In this document: positions 1 to 5,552 of the stretch, one piece after another | How positions within the stretch are numbered: the stretch's first letter is position 1 | Layout of the letters: each line of letters begins with the position of its first letter | DNA from: UBA12078 sp964573565 | GTDB lineage: Bacteria; Patescibacteriota; Dojkabacteria; SC72 | DNA: 8,033 bases | Direction: 5' to 3' | NCBI GenBank assembly: GCA_964573565.1 | Contig: CAZNJV010000025.1 | Coordinates: 1-8,033, forward strand | Notes under the pieces: model-generated | Told to the model about the DNA's origin: nothing | The model's input: the letters and a program-made list of their open reading frames with translations, nothing else | Databases searched by the model: none | Position numbers and translations under genes: made by a program

Positions 1-2
1 GT

Positions 3-304
3 GTGCAAGTATCCAATAAGCCGAATTCTGTTTATGATGATTATCTATCTAAGCGGTATAAACCTTGCTCTAGGTGGGGGTTACCACGCGATATTGTATT
101 ACTACAATACCCGGTAGTCTCTTACACTACCATTTCACCCTTACCTCTTTCGAGGCGGTATAACTTTCTGTTGCCCTTTTATCCGAAAGATCACTCCCTC
201 CCAGCTCACGCTGGCACCTATCTCGAGATATTCGAGACCGACATAGAGTCCGGACTTTCCTCCCTTACCAAGTAGTAAGAGCAATCATCTAGGTATACTT
301 GCAC
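3..304 (-). ncRNA. rnpB: RNase P RNA (bacterial, compact form)
   Basis: Catalytic RNA subunit of RNase P, which removes the 5' leader from precursor tRNAs together with the RnpA protein. The minus strand carries the near-universal P4 element GAGGAAAGTCCGGACTC (262-246), its partner ACAGAATTCGGCTTA (31-17) and the J11/12-P13 block AGGGTGAAATGGTAG. The ends pair perfectly as P1: GTGCAAGTAT (304-295) with ATACTTGCAC (12-3), so the gene is essentially complete at the window edge. Other helices readable by eye are P2 (ATGATT 288-283 with AATCAT 42-37), P8 with a GTGA loop (214-201), P12 with a GAAA loop (155-144) and P14 with a GTAA loop (109-92). At about 302 nt it is shorter than the 377-nt E. 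coli RNA. Only 31 nt separate AGCAAGG (69-63) from ACAGAA, so the P16/P17/P6 and P18 parts seem to be missing. Identity is very secure; the helix assignments are manual. Confidence 0.97.
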
Positions 305-309
305 CCTTA

Positions 310-338
310 ATTATACTATTTTTTAGCCTTTTTCTGAA
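310..338 (-). promoter_or_regulatory. Promoter of rnpB
   Basis: On the minus strand there is a perfect -10 hexamer TATAAT (315-310). Seventeen bases upstream lies TTCAGA (338-333), a 4/6 match to the -35 consensus. Transcription from it would begin near 304, exactly where the P1 helix of the RNase P RNA begins. That agreement supports both the promoter and the RNA 5' end. The promoter sits inside the last codons of the DUF4349 gene, and its -10 directly abuts that gene's TAG stop. No start site is measured here. Confidence 0.75.
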
Positions 339-1179
339 TAATGATGACTGGAACAACCACAGCAGCGATTACAGGTGAGAATACTAGAACATAGATAATG
401 CCTGTACCCAAGAACTTAGCAAAGCTAACCAATGCCCTTCCGGCATCTTTCAATATTCCGAAAGGTTTCCATTCTTCATCAGAAAGTTGTGAACCCGTAG
501 AGCTTTGTGAAATAGTAACATAGAGATATGAATAACTTGTCTGATTATCCAAGTCCTTTATCTGTGCCTGCAATGCTTCAATATCGGTCCTTGTAGAAGC
601 TAACTCTTTTTCTACTGCTAATATATCTGTTACAGTTTTAGCCTCATCAAGGACATTATTTAAACGAGTTTCCAGCGCTTGAAGGTTTTCTAATCGACCC
701 TGTAGATCCTCTACTGTCTCTGTAACATCCGTAGAACCGGTGGATGAATATGCGAACTCTCCTGGGAGCGCCTTTATTGCGTTATACATATCTTCAAACT
801 TAGATTGCTCTACTTTCAATGTAACATATATATATCTATAGCTACCCTTACCAGCATCTTGAGAGGACATTGTCTCTGCAGAATATTCTTCTTCGATACT
901 TTGAATGGATGCTAATGTTGCATCCATATCATCTGCGGCCATCGATATATTTGCCGTCTTTATGACATCTTCCCCACCATTGGAGCTAGGAAGTGCAACT
1001 CCACCTATGTAGGAATCCTTCGCATACTCCACACTGTCCGAAGTTACAACATTGTATGCAGAATCTGTGGATGTACGCTGTTGTGCATATGAGACGATTA
1101 AATATGCCACAAACAATCCAACTGCGGTGAAAGGAATAACTAAAGCCAATATCCAATATTTCTTTGATGGTTTATCCAT
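316..1179 (-). CDS. DUF4349-type membrane-anchored protein
   Basis: A 287-residue protein of unknown function. Residues about 8-30 form a hydrophobic helix after a short Lys-containing N terminus, and about 256-282 form a second one ending in a Lys-rich tail, so the middle is probably outside the membrane. I see no lipobox or clear signal cleavage site. The central part has the DUF4349 pattern: a beta-rich segment with YIYVTLKVEQSKFEDMYNAI (115-134), then STDVTETVEDLQGRLENLQA (149-168), then a Leu/Glu/Lys-rich helix to about 212 that looks like a coiled coil, then a closing strand (YSYLYVTIS). This family is usually annotated only as a putative lipoprotein or membrane protein. The gene starts 68 bp after rpsI and ends at the rnpB promoter. 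Its start ATG has no Shine-Dalgarno sequence; the N-terminal helix begins immediately, which supports this start. Family assignment is by motif recall; the function is unknown. Confidence 0.82.
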   Translation of the reverse strand: MDKPSKKYWILALVIPFTAVGLFVAYLIVSYAQQRTSTDSAYNVVTSDSVEYAKDSYIGGVALPSSNGGEDVIKTANISMAADDMDATLASIQSIEEEYSAETMSSQDAGKGSYRYIYVTLKVEQSKFEDMYNAIKALPGEFAYSSTGSTDVTETVEDLQGRLENLQALETRLNNVLDEAKTVTDILAVEKELASTRTDIEALQAQIKDLDNQTSYSYLYVTISQSSTGSQLSDEEWKPFGILKDAGRALVSFAKFLGTGIIYVLVFSPVIAAVVVPVIIIQKKAKK

Positions 1180-1193
1180 ATATGAAGAGTATC

Positions 1194-1209
1194 AACTTAT
1201 ATACAAGTT
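1194..1209. repeat. 16-bp near-palindrome upstream of the DUF4349 gene
   Basis: On the minus strand AACTTG and TAAGTT flank a TATA centre. As RNA this gives a 6-bp stem with one G-U pair. As DNA it is a palindrome with one mismatched pair of positions. It lies 15 bp before the ATG of the DUF4349 gene. It could be an operator or a chance AT-rich palindrome. It has no T-run after it, so it is not a convincing intrinsic terminator for the ribosomal operon. Confidence 0.3.
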
Positions 1210-1210
1210 A

Positions 1211-1239
1211 ATAGTACGATATATGGAAATTGATAGCAA
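1211..1239 (-). promoter_or_regulatory. Possible weak promoter before the DUF4349 gene
   Basis: In the 68-bp spacer after rpsI the minus strand has TTGCTA (1239-1234), then 17 bases, then TACTAT (1216-1211). Each hexamer matches the sigma70 consensus at 4 of 6 positions. The spacing is ideal, but matches this weak are common in AT-rich DNA. It would give the DUF4349 gene its own transcript, which is plausible because its likely role is unrelated to ribosomes. Read-through from rpsI is equally possible. Confidence 0.3.
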
Positions 1240-1247
1240 ACCAGAAA

Positions 1248-1640
1248 CTATCTCTTTGAGAACTGTGGCTTCTTTCTTGCTTTTCTTCTGTGATACTTCT
1301 TTCTTTCAACCTCTCTTGGGTCTCTAGTAAGAAGATCTTCTTTTCTGAGTGTAGGTTTAACCTCAGGATTCATTTCATTGATAGCTCTTGCAAGACCAAG
1401 TCTAATAGCATCTGTTTGACCTGTAATACCACCACCCTGTACTTTAGCTGTGAAGTAATACTGCTTTTCCAAACCAACAACTGTTAATGGCTTGATGATG
1501 TAAAGCTCAGATTTATTCATTTCCTTTAAGTAATCAACCGCTGGGACACCATTAATTGTAGATGCCTTATCTCCTTTGTATATTCTTACTCTTGCTGTAG
1601 ATGTTTTTCTTCTTCCGATTCCTTCAAAATATTTCTCCAC
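1248..1640 (-). CDS. rpsI: 30S ribosomal protein S9 (uS9)
   Basis: Small-subunit protein whose C-terminal tail reaches the P-site tRNA anticodon stem. The 130-residue product has the uS9 N-terminal GIGRRKTSTARVRI (7-20), the signature GGGITGQTDAIRLGLARA (69-86) and the universal basic end KARKKPQFSKR (120-130), so it is complete and of normal length. The start is GTG: the codon two triplets upstream is a stop (TAA), and no ATG occurs until Met41, inside the fold. There is no Shine-Dalgarno sequence before it. It follows rplM by 11 bp, the rplM-rpsI pairing found in almost all bacteria, here fused to the end of the alpha operon. The stop is TAG. Confidence 0.97.
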   Translation of the reverse strand: MEKYFEGIGRRKTSTARVRIYKGDKASTINGVPAVDYLKEMNKSELYIIKPLTVVGLEKQYYFTAKVQGGGITGQTDAIRLGLARAINEMNPEVKPTLRKEDLLTRDPREVERKKYHRRKARKKPQFSKR

Positions 1641-1651
1641 GGTTTATATAC

Positions 1652-2086
1652 TTAAAATTTAATCTCAACAGGTTTCTGACCATTTTGTTTATGTTCAGCA
1701 CCTTTGTAAATGAATAATCTAGCTAATCTTGGATCTACAAGTTTATTCTGAGGAAGCATCTTAGATACTGCATCTCTGATAATTTTTGTGGAATCCTTCT
1801 TTAACTGCTCATCAAATCTGGTTGTCTTTAATCCACCAGGATATCCAGAGTGTCTGTTATATTCCTTTTTCAATTCTTTTCCTCTTGTAAGTTTGATCTC
1901 ATCAGAGTTAAGAACAATTACGTAGTCTCCACAATCCTCATTAGGGACAACCTCTACTTTTGCTTTTCCTATCAAAAGAGAAGCGATCTTTGTAGCAGCT
2001 CTTCCAAGGATCTGATCTTTGACATCGATCACATACCACTTTCTCTCAATTGCTTCTTTTTTTGTCCAAGGTGTTTTGTATTTCAT
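1652..2086 (-). CDS. rplM: 50S ribosomal protein L13 (uL13)
   Basis: Large-subunit protein that binds 23S rRNA early in assembly. The 144 residues match the usual length. Visible landmarks are KWYVIDVKDQILGRAATKIA (16-35), the HSGYPGGLK segment (79-87) and MLPQNKLVDPRLARLFIYKG (110-129), which corresponds to the family's MLPKNKLG block. It follows rplQ by 17 bp and precedes rpsI by 11 bp, so it is almost certainly co-transcribed with both. The ATG is preceded by TTAATTAGAATATACGA, with no recognisable ribosome binding site. Confidence 0.97.
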   Translation of the reverse strand: MKYKTPWTKKEAIERKWYVIDVKDQILGRAATKIASLLIGKAKVEVVPNEDCGDYVIVLNSDEIKLTRGKELKKEYNRHSGYPGGLKTTRFDEQLKKDSTKIIRDAVSKMLPQNKLVDPRLARLFIYKGAEHKQNGQKPVEIKF

Positions 2087-2103
2087 TCGTATATTCTAAT
2101 TAA

Positions 2104-2619
2104 TTAAAGTCCTGATCTAGAAGTAGCTCTTCCGGTTTTCTTAACTGTAGCACTCTTATCGATACCCTTACCCAATATATTCTTCGAGACCTTAGCCTTT
2201 GGTGCAACCTTCTCCTCTTTAACCTCTTCTTTCTTTTCTGTAGCTTTCTTTACAATCTTCTTAGCCTTCTTCTCCATTCCAATCAATTCAACTCTAGATT
2301 TTTCCCCATTATCACCTTTTCTAAATCCGATTTTAACAATTCTTACACCTGCTTCTACTTTTTCTACATATTCTATGAATTTCTTTACTAACTTTTCGTC
2401 TTTTAGTGTAACCGCTAACTCTCTTCTCAAAGAAAGCATTCCTTTATTCTTCTTACCTAGTGCAATAATAGAATCAGCATTTGTTTTTAGAACCTTTGCT
2501 TTAGGAGATGTAGTTACTACATGTCCACTCTCAAACAAAGATCTAATCTGATTGATCATCAATGCTTTTCTGTTTGATGCTTTTCTACCTAATTTTGCTT
2601 TCTTTACGCCTTTATACAT
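2104..2619 (-). CDS. rplQ: 50S ribosomal protein L17 (bL17) with charged C-terminal tail
   Basis: Large-subunit protein near the exit tunnel rim. The core is recognisable from LGRKASNRKALMINQIRSLF (10-29), then GHVVTTSPKAKVLK, and RKGDNGEKSRVELIG (101-115), which matches the family's RxGD...IEL ending. The core ends at about residue 118, close to the roughly 120-residue size of typical L17. About 50 further residues follow, starting with an alternating Lys/Glu stretch (about 119-140) and ending in a Ser/Thr/Gly-rich segment. The tail is probably disordered, and such tails vary between lineages. The gene starts 5 bp after rpoA, the conserved rpoA-rplQ pairing, with at best a weak AAGAG as ribosome binding site. 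Confidence 0.96.
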   Translation of the reverse strand: MYKGVKKAKLGRKASNRKALMINQIRSLFESGHVVTTSPKAKVLKTNADSIIALGKKNKGMLSLRRELAVTLKDEKLVKKFIEYVEKVEAGVRIVKIGFRKGDNGEKSRVELIGMEKKAKKIVKKATEKKEEVKEEKVAPKAKVSKNILGKGIDKSATVKKTGRATSRSGL

Positions 2620-2624
2620 GATTT

Positions 2625-3587
2625 TTAGCTCTTAATGTTAACACCGTATTGATTTAAAAGTTCTATAACTTCATTCAAAGATTTGTTACCAAATCCTGGT
2701 AAGTTCAAAAGTTCAGTTGCTGTTGTATTTCTCAAATCTGCAATTGCCTTGAAGTTCCCAGCTAAAAGACCAGTCTTTGATCTCTTAGAGATTGGTAAAT
2801 CTTCTATCTTCCATGATCCGATCTCATCTGTTTCATCTGCAGAGACCTCTGCTGCAACTTCTGCAGTATTTGCCTCTTCTGCTAATTCAACAACTTCCTT
2901 CTGAGACATACCCATTGCAATCATTACTTTTCCTGCAAATTCTTGAAGAATCTTAGATGATTCCAAGAGTGCATCCTTAGGGGTAATACTTCCATCAGAA
3001 GTAACACCTATTAATACTGCATCCCAGTCTGTAGCCTGACCCTTACGAGCTTGCTCTACACTTAGGCTGATCTTCTCGATTGGTGTGAAGTCACAATCCA
3101 AAGGAATCAATCCAACTTCTTTTCTATCTGCATTCTTTGCATCTAAATATCCAACTCCTGATTCAACTGTGATCTCTGCATCAAATTTAGACGATGCATC
3201 TGTCAATGTTGCGATTACTAAATCTTTGTTTACTACTTCCAAATCGCCAGAGACTGCAATATCGGAAGCTTTGATAACTGTCTTCCCTTTTGCATTTATC
3301 TTGCATGTAAATTTCTCATCCATATTGGTTTTGAATTTTACCTGCTTTAGATTCATGATGATATCAACTACATTCTCCTTGATTCCATCAATTGTGGAAT
3401 ATTCATGATCTACACCTTTGATCTTAACACTGGTGATTCCTGTACCCTTTAAGCTAGAGTAAAGAATTCTTCTGAGTGCATTTCCTAAAGTATGACCATA
3501 TCCTCTTGGAAGAGGAGAGATCTCAAAAAGACCATAGTTCTCATTTTCTTCTTTGATTACTACCTTAATATCTTTAAAAGCTTCCAT
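2625..3587 (-). CDS. rpoA: DNA-directed RNA polymerase subunit alpha
   Basis: The alpha dimer is the scaffold for assembling the beta and beta' subunits, and its C-terminal domain contacts UP elements and activators. The 320 residues are close to normal length. The N-terminal domain (about 1-230) carries the hallmark PLPRGYGHTLGNALRRIL (25-42), whose Arg pair lies in the dimer and beta-binding region. A Glu/Ala-rich linker (about 231-257) leads to the C-terminal domain (about 258-320) with two helix-hairpin-helix elements and GFGNKSLNEVIELLNQYG. The equivalent of E. coli R265 is kept as R269, and G300, K302 and S303 are present, but the N268 position is Thr272. It sits in the alpha operon order rpsM-rpsK-rpsD-rpoA-rplQ. 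No Shine-Dalgarno precedes the ATG. Confidence 0.98.
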   Translation of the reverse strand: MEAFKDIKVVIKEENENYGLFEISPLPRGYGHTLGNALRRILYSSLKGTGITSVKIKGVDHEYSTIDGIKENVVDIIMNLKQVKFKTNMDEKFTCKINAKGKTVIKASDIAVSGDLEVVNKDLVIATLTDASSKFDAEITVESGVGYLDAKNADRKEVGLIPLDCDFTPIEKISLSVEQARKGQATDWDAVLIGVTSDGSITPKDALLESSKILQEFAGKVMIAMGMSQKEVVELAEEANTAEVAAEVSADETDEIGSWKIEDLPISKRSKTGLLAGNFKAIADLRNTTATELLNLPGFGNKSLNEVIELLNQYGVNIKS

Positions 3588-3608
3588 GTAGTTTGTAAAT
3601 ATATAAAA

Positions 3609-4220
3609 TTATCTAGAGTAGAACTCGATGATGAGATTTTCTTTAATGCCCTCATCTATATCTTCTCTAATTGGCATTCTTGATACCTTACAGCTCAAGT
3701 CTTTTCTCTCTATCCATTCTGGTGTAGAGAACAATGGCTGTGCAGGAGCAAGCTTTGCAGTTTTTAAAGTTACAGTATCACCTTCTTTTACCTCATATGA
3801 TGGGATGGTAAATTTCTTACCATTTAACATAATATGACCATGAGTTACTGCTTGTCTTGCAGCACCTCTTGAAGGAACCAAACCTGCTAAATAAACAACA
3901 TTATCCAATCTTAATTCCAACATCTTCAAAAGCTCCAAACCCTTATCTGTATTTCTTGTCTTAGCTCTTCTATCTGCTTCTACATATACAGTCTTCATCT
4001 TTCTCTCTCTTAATCCGTAAGTTCTCTTAACTTTCTGCTTCTCTCTTAATTGGAATCCATAGTTAGATAGTCTTGCTTTTCTAGCGTTACCATGTTGGCC
4101 AGGAGCAAAAGGTCTTCTTGTAACACCTGCTTTTTCTGAAAAAGATCTCTCACCTTTAAGATGAAGATTTACTCCTTCTCTTCTGCTAAGTTTTTCTTTT
4201 GGTCCTGTATATCTACCCAT
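3609..4220 (-). CDS. rpsD: 30S ribosomal protein S4 (uS4)
   Basis: Primary 16S rRNA binding protein that nucleates small-subunit assembly and helps line the mRNA entry. The 203 residues are typical. The N-terminal region is the zinc-free form: the only Cys is at about 177, so the four-Cys motif of some bacteria is absent. The S4 RNA-binding domain runs from LELRLDNVVYLAGLVPSRGA (101-120) through VTHGHIMLNGKK to about 155. The C terminus ends in the family's EGIKENLIIEFYSR. In many bacteria S4 encoded in this operon represses it by binding the mRNA; nothing here proves that. It lies 26 bp after rpsK and 21 bp before rpoA. Confidence 0.97.
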   Translation of the reverse strand: MGRYTGPKEKLSRREGVNLHLKGERSFSEKAGVTRRPFAPGQHGNARKARLSNYGFQLREKQKVKRTYGLRERKMKTVYVEADRRAKTRNTDKGLELLKMLELRLDNVVYLAGLVPSRGAARQAVTHGHIMLNGKKFTIPSYEVKEGDTVTLKTAKLAPAQPLFSTPEWIERKDLSCKVSRMPIREDIDEGIKENLIIEFYSR

Positions 4221-4246
4221 TTATATAATTTCGTAATAAATATTAA

Positions 4247-4633
4247 CTATTTTCTAGGCATCTTTCTTGGTCTACAACCGTTGTGAGGAATAGGTGTTCT
4301 ATCTACAAGCATTGTTACTTTCAAGCCTGCAGCATCAAGTCCTTTGATTGCGGAATTTCTTCCTGCACCTGGACCACTTATGAAAGCCTTAACCTCTTTT
4401 AATCCATATTTCTTAATAACTCTCTCTGCTAATTCTGTAGCTGCTTTTGTAGCTGCAAATGCTGTACTTCTCTTTGCACCTTTAAAACCAACTGCACTTG
4501 GGCTACCTTGTCCCAAAACCTCACCTGCTTCATCAGTCAATGTGATAATTGTATTGTTGAATGTAGACTGAACGAAAACCATTCCTGTACTAACATTCTT
4601 TTTTGCTTTTTTCTTTGTCTTAGTTTCTGCCAT
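4247..4633 (-). CDS. rpsK: 30S ribosomal protein S11 (uS11)
   Basis: Platform protein of the small subunit, close to the E-site mRNA. The 128 residues include a Lys-rich start (about 5-12), STFNNTIITLTDEAG (23-37), the GPGAGRNSAIKGLDAAGLKV segment (87-106) and the diagnostic TPIPHNGCRPRKMPRK end (113-128). The length is normal. It lies 18 bp after rpsM and 26 bp before rpsD. The ATG is preceded by TTAAATATATTAG, with no ribosome binding site. The stop codon is TAG. Confidence 0.97.
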   Translation of the reverse strand: MAETKTKKKAKKNVSTGMVFVQSTFNNTIITLTDEAGEVLGQGSPSAVGFKGAKRSTAFAATKAATELAERVIKKYGLKEVKAFISGPGAGRNSAIKGLDAAGLKVTMLVDRTPIPHNGCRPRKMPRK

Positions 4634-4651
4634 CTAATATATTTAATGATG

Positions 4652-5035
4652 TTAAGTTTTAGCTAACACTCTCTTTAACCCACCAACAGCTCTACTCTTT
4701 CCTTTTCTAGTATGTGCGTTATGTCTTGTTCTTTGACCCCTCACAGGAAGACCAAGCTTATGCCTGATACCTCTGTAGCATCTGATATCTTTGAGTCTTT
4801 TTACATCTCTAAAGATACTCTGTCTCAATGCACCCTCTACTTCGTAATTCTCTTCTATATACTTTCTAACGACATCTAACTGAGTTTCTGAAAGATCTTT
4901 AACAAAAATATTCTCATCAAGATTAGTATTTTTACAAATGTCATGTGCTCTCTTTGTACCTATTCCATAGATATCCATTAATGCTACCCATAACTTCTTG
5001 TCATTTGTTATCTCAATTCCTGCGACTCTTGCCAT
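4652..5035 (-). CDS. rpsM: 30S ribosomal protein S13 (uS13)
   Basis: Head protein of the small subunit that touches P-site tRNA and forms the B1 bridges to the large subunit. The 127 residues show MARVAGIEI at the start, the helix-hairpin YGIGTKRAHDIC (23-34), then RDVKRLKDIRCYRGIRHKLG (76-95) and the signature LPVRGQRTRHNAHTRKG (96-112) with a basic tail. It opens the alpha-operon part, 28 bp after rpmJ. The leader TTTATATACTTGAATTTAAA is very AT-rich and lacks a Shine-Dalgarno sequence. Confidence 0.97.
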   Translation of the reverse strand: MARVAGIEITNDKKLWVALMDIYGIGTKRAHDICKNTNLDENIFVKDLSETQLDVVRKYIEENYEVEGALRQSIFRDVKRLKDIRCYRGIRHKLGLPVRGQRTRHNAHTRKGKSRAVGGLKRVLAKT

Positions 5036-5063
5036 TTTAAATTCAAGTATATAAATAAATTAA

Positions 5064-5180
5064 TTAGCCCTGTCTCTGTTTATGCTTAGGATTCTTTTTG
5101 CAATAGACATACACCCTTCTATTCCTCTTTACAGAATAACAATCTGGACATCTCTTTTTTACAGAAGCTTGGACTTTCAT
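5064..5180 (-). CDS. rpmJ: 50S ribosomal protein L36 (bL36, zinc form)
   Basis: A 38-residue protein that stabilises 23S rRNA near the GTPase centre. Translation from the ATG at 5180 gives MKVQASVKKRCPDCYSVKR, continuing to a KHKQRQG end. The zinc ribbon ligands C11, C14, C27 and H33 are all present, so this is the zinc-binding type and not the Cys-free paralogue. The canonical length is 37-38. Only one base separates its ATG from the infA stop codon, and it is followed by rpsM, exactly the infA-rpmJ-rpsM order of most bacteria. The tight spacing suggests translation coupled to infA. Confidence 0.97.
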   Translation of the reverse strand: MKVQASVKKRCPDCYSVKRNRRVYVYCKKNPKHKQRQG

Positions 5181-5181
5181 T

Positions 5182-5415
5182 TTAATTCATTGATCTAAAA
5201 GTAATTCTACCCTTTTCCTTATCATATGGAGTCATTTCAATCTTTACTTTGTCTCCCTCAAGGATTCTAATGAAATGCATTCGCATTTTACCAGAAAGGT
5301 ACCCTATTACGTTATGTTTCTTTCCATTTACATCAATCTCGACTACAAACTGAGTATTAGGAAGGCATTCTTTTACTACGCCCTCAAACTCATACACTTT
5401 TTTACTATCGATCAT
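5182..5415 (-). CDS. infA: Translation initiation factor IF-1
   Basis: Small OB-fold protein that occupies the ribosomal A site during initiation and aids IF-2 and IF-3. The 77 residues align along the whole family: FEGVVKECLPNTQFVVEID (10-28), the SGKMRMHFIRILEGDKVKIE block (41-60) and PYDKEKGRITFR (63-74). The start ATG is preceded by AGAAGGGCTACAAT, where AAGGG could serve as a modest ribosome binding site, one of the few in the window. It is the first gene after a strong promoter and so probably leads the infA-rpmJ-rpsM-rpsK-rpsD-rpoA-rplQ-rplM-rpsI transcript. Confidence 0.97.
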   Translation of the reverse strand: MIDSKKVYEFEGVVKECLPNTQFVVEIDVNGKKHNVIGYLSGKMRMHFIRILEGDKVKIEMTPYDKEKGRITFRSMN

Positions 5416-5448
5416 ATTGTAGCCCTTCTATGTAAATGAATCCCAAGA

Positions 5449-5477
5449 ATTATATCAAAAGAAGAGCATCCTTTCAA
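5449..5477 (-). promoter_or_regulatory. Strong sigma70-type promoter upstream of infA
   Basis: On the minus strand TTGAAA (5477-5472, 5/6 match) and TATAAT (5454-5449, 6/6) are separated by exactly 17 bases. A start at the G run 5444-5442 would leave a 5' leader of about 27-29 nt before the infA ATG. This is the best promoter in the window. It sits in the longest spacer (5416-5552), the place where map is found in many other bacteria. Confidence 0.8.
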
Positions 5478-5496
5478 CAGAAAATGCTAATTCTGT
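5477..5496. repeat. Inverted repeat touching the infA -35 box
   Basis: ACAGAA (5477-5482) and TTCTGT (5491-5496) form a perfect 6-bp inverted repeat around an 8-bp centre. It overlaps the first base of the -35 hexamer of the infA promoter. As DNA it could be a regulator site; as RNA it would be a weak hairpin behind adk, but with no T-run. A 6-bp match in an AT-rich spacer can arise by chance, so this is only a candidate. Confidence 0.25.
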
Positions 5497-5552
5497 ATAT
5501 GATCTTGCGAGACATAACGGAACAGGGTAAGGATATCAAATATTTCGACTAT

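Noticed and set aside
3..275. Plus-strand open frame of 90 codons at the left edge
   Set aside because: It lies entirely antisense to the RNase P RNA gene, has no protein family resemblance and no ribosome binding site.
1180..1247. Intrinsic terminator after rpsI
   Set aside because: The only palindrome is AT-rich with a G-U pair and is not followed by a T-run, so termination cannot be claimed.
3609..4220. Zinc-binding form of ribosomal protein S4
   Set aside because: The protein has a single Cys near residue 177 and no N-terminal Cys cluster.
5416..5552. A small gene or riboswitch in the 137-bp adk-infA spacer
   Set aside because: I found no minus-strand frame with a start and family resemblance, and no riboswitch core I can recognise. 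A promoter and a small repeat account for what is visible.
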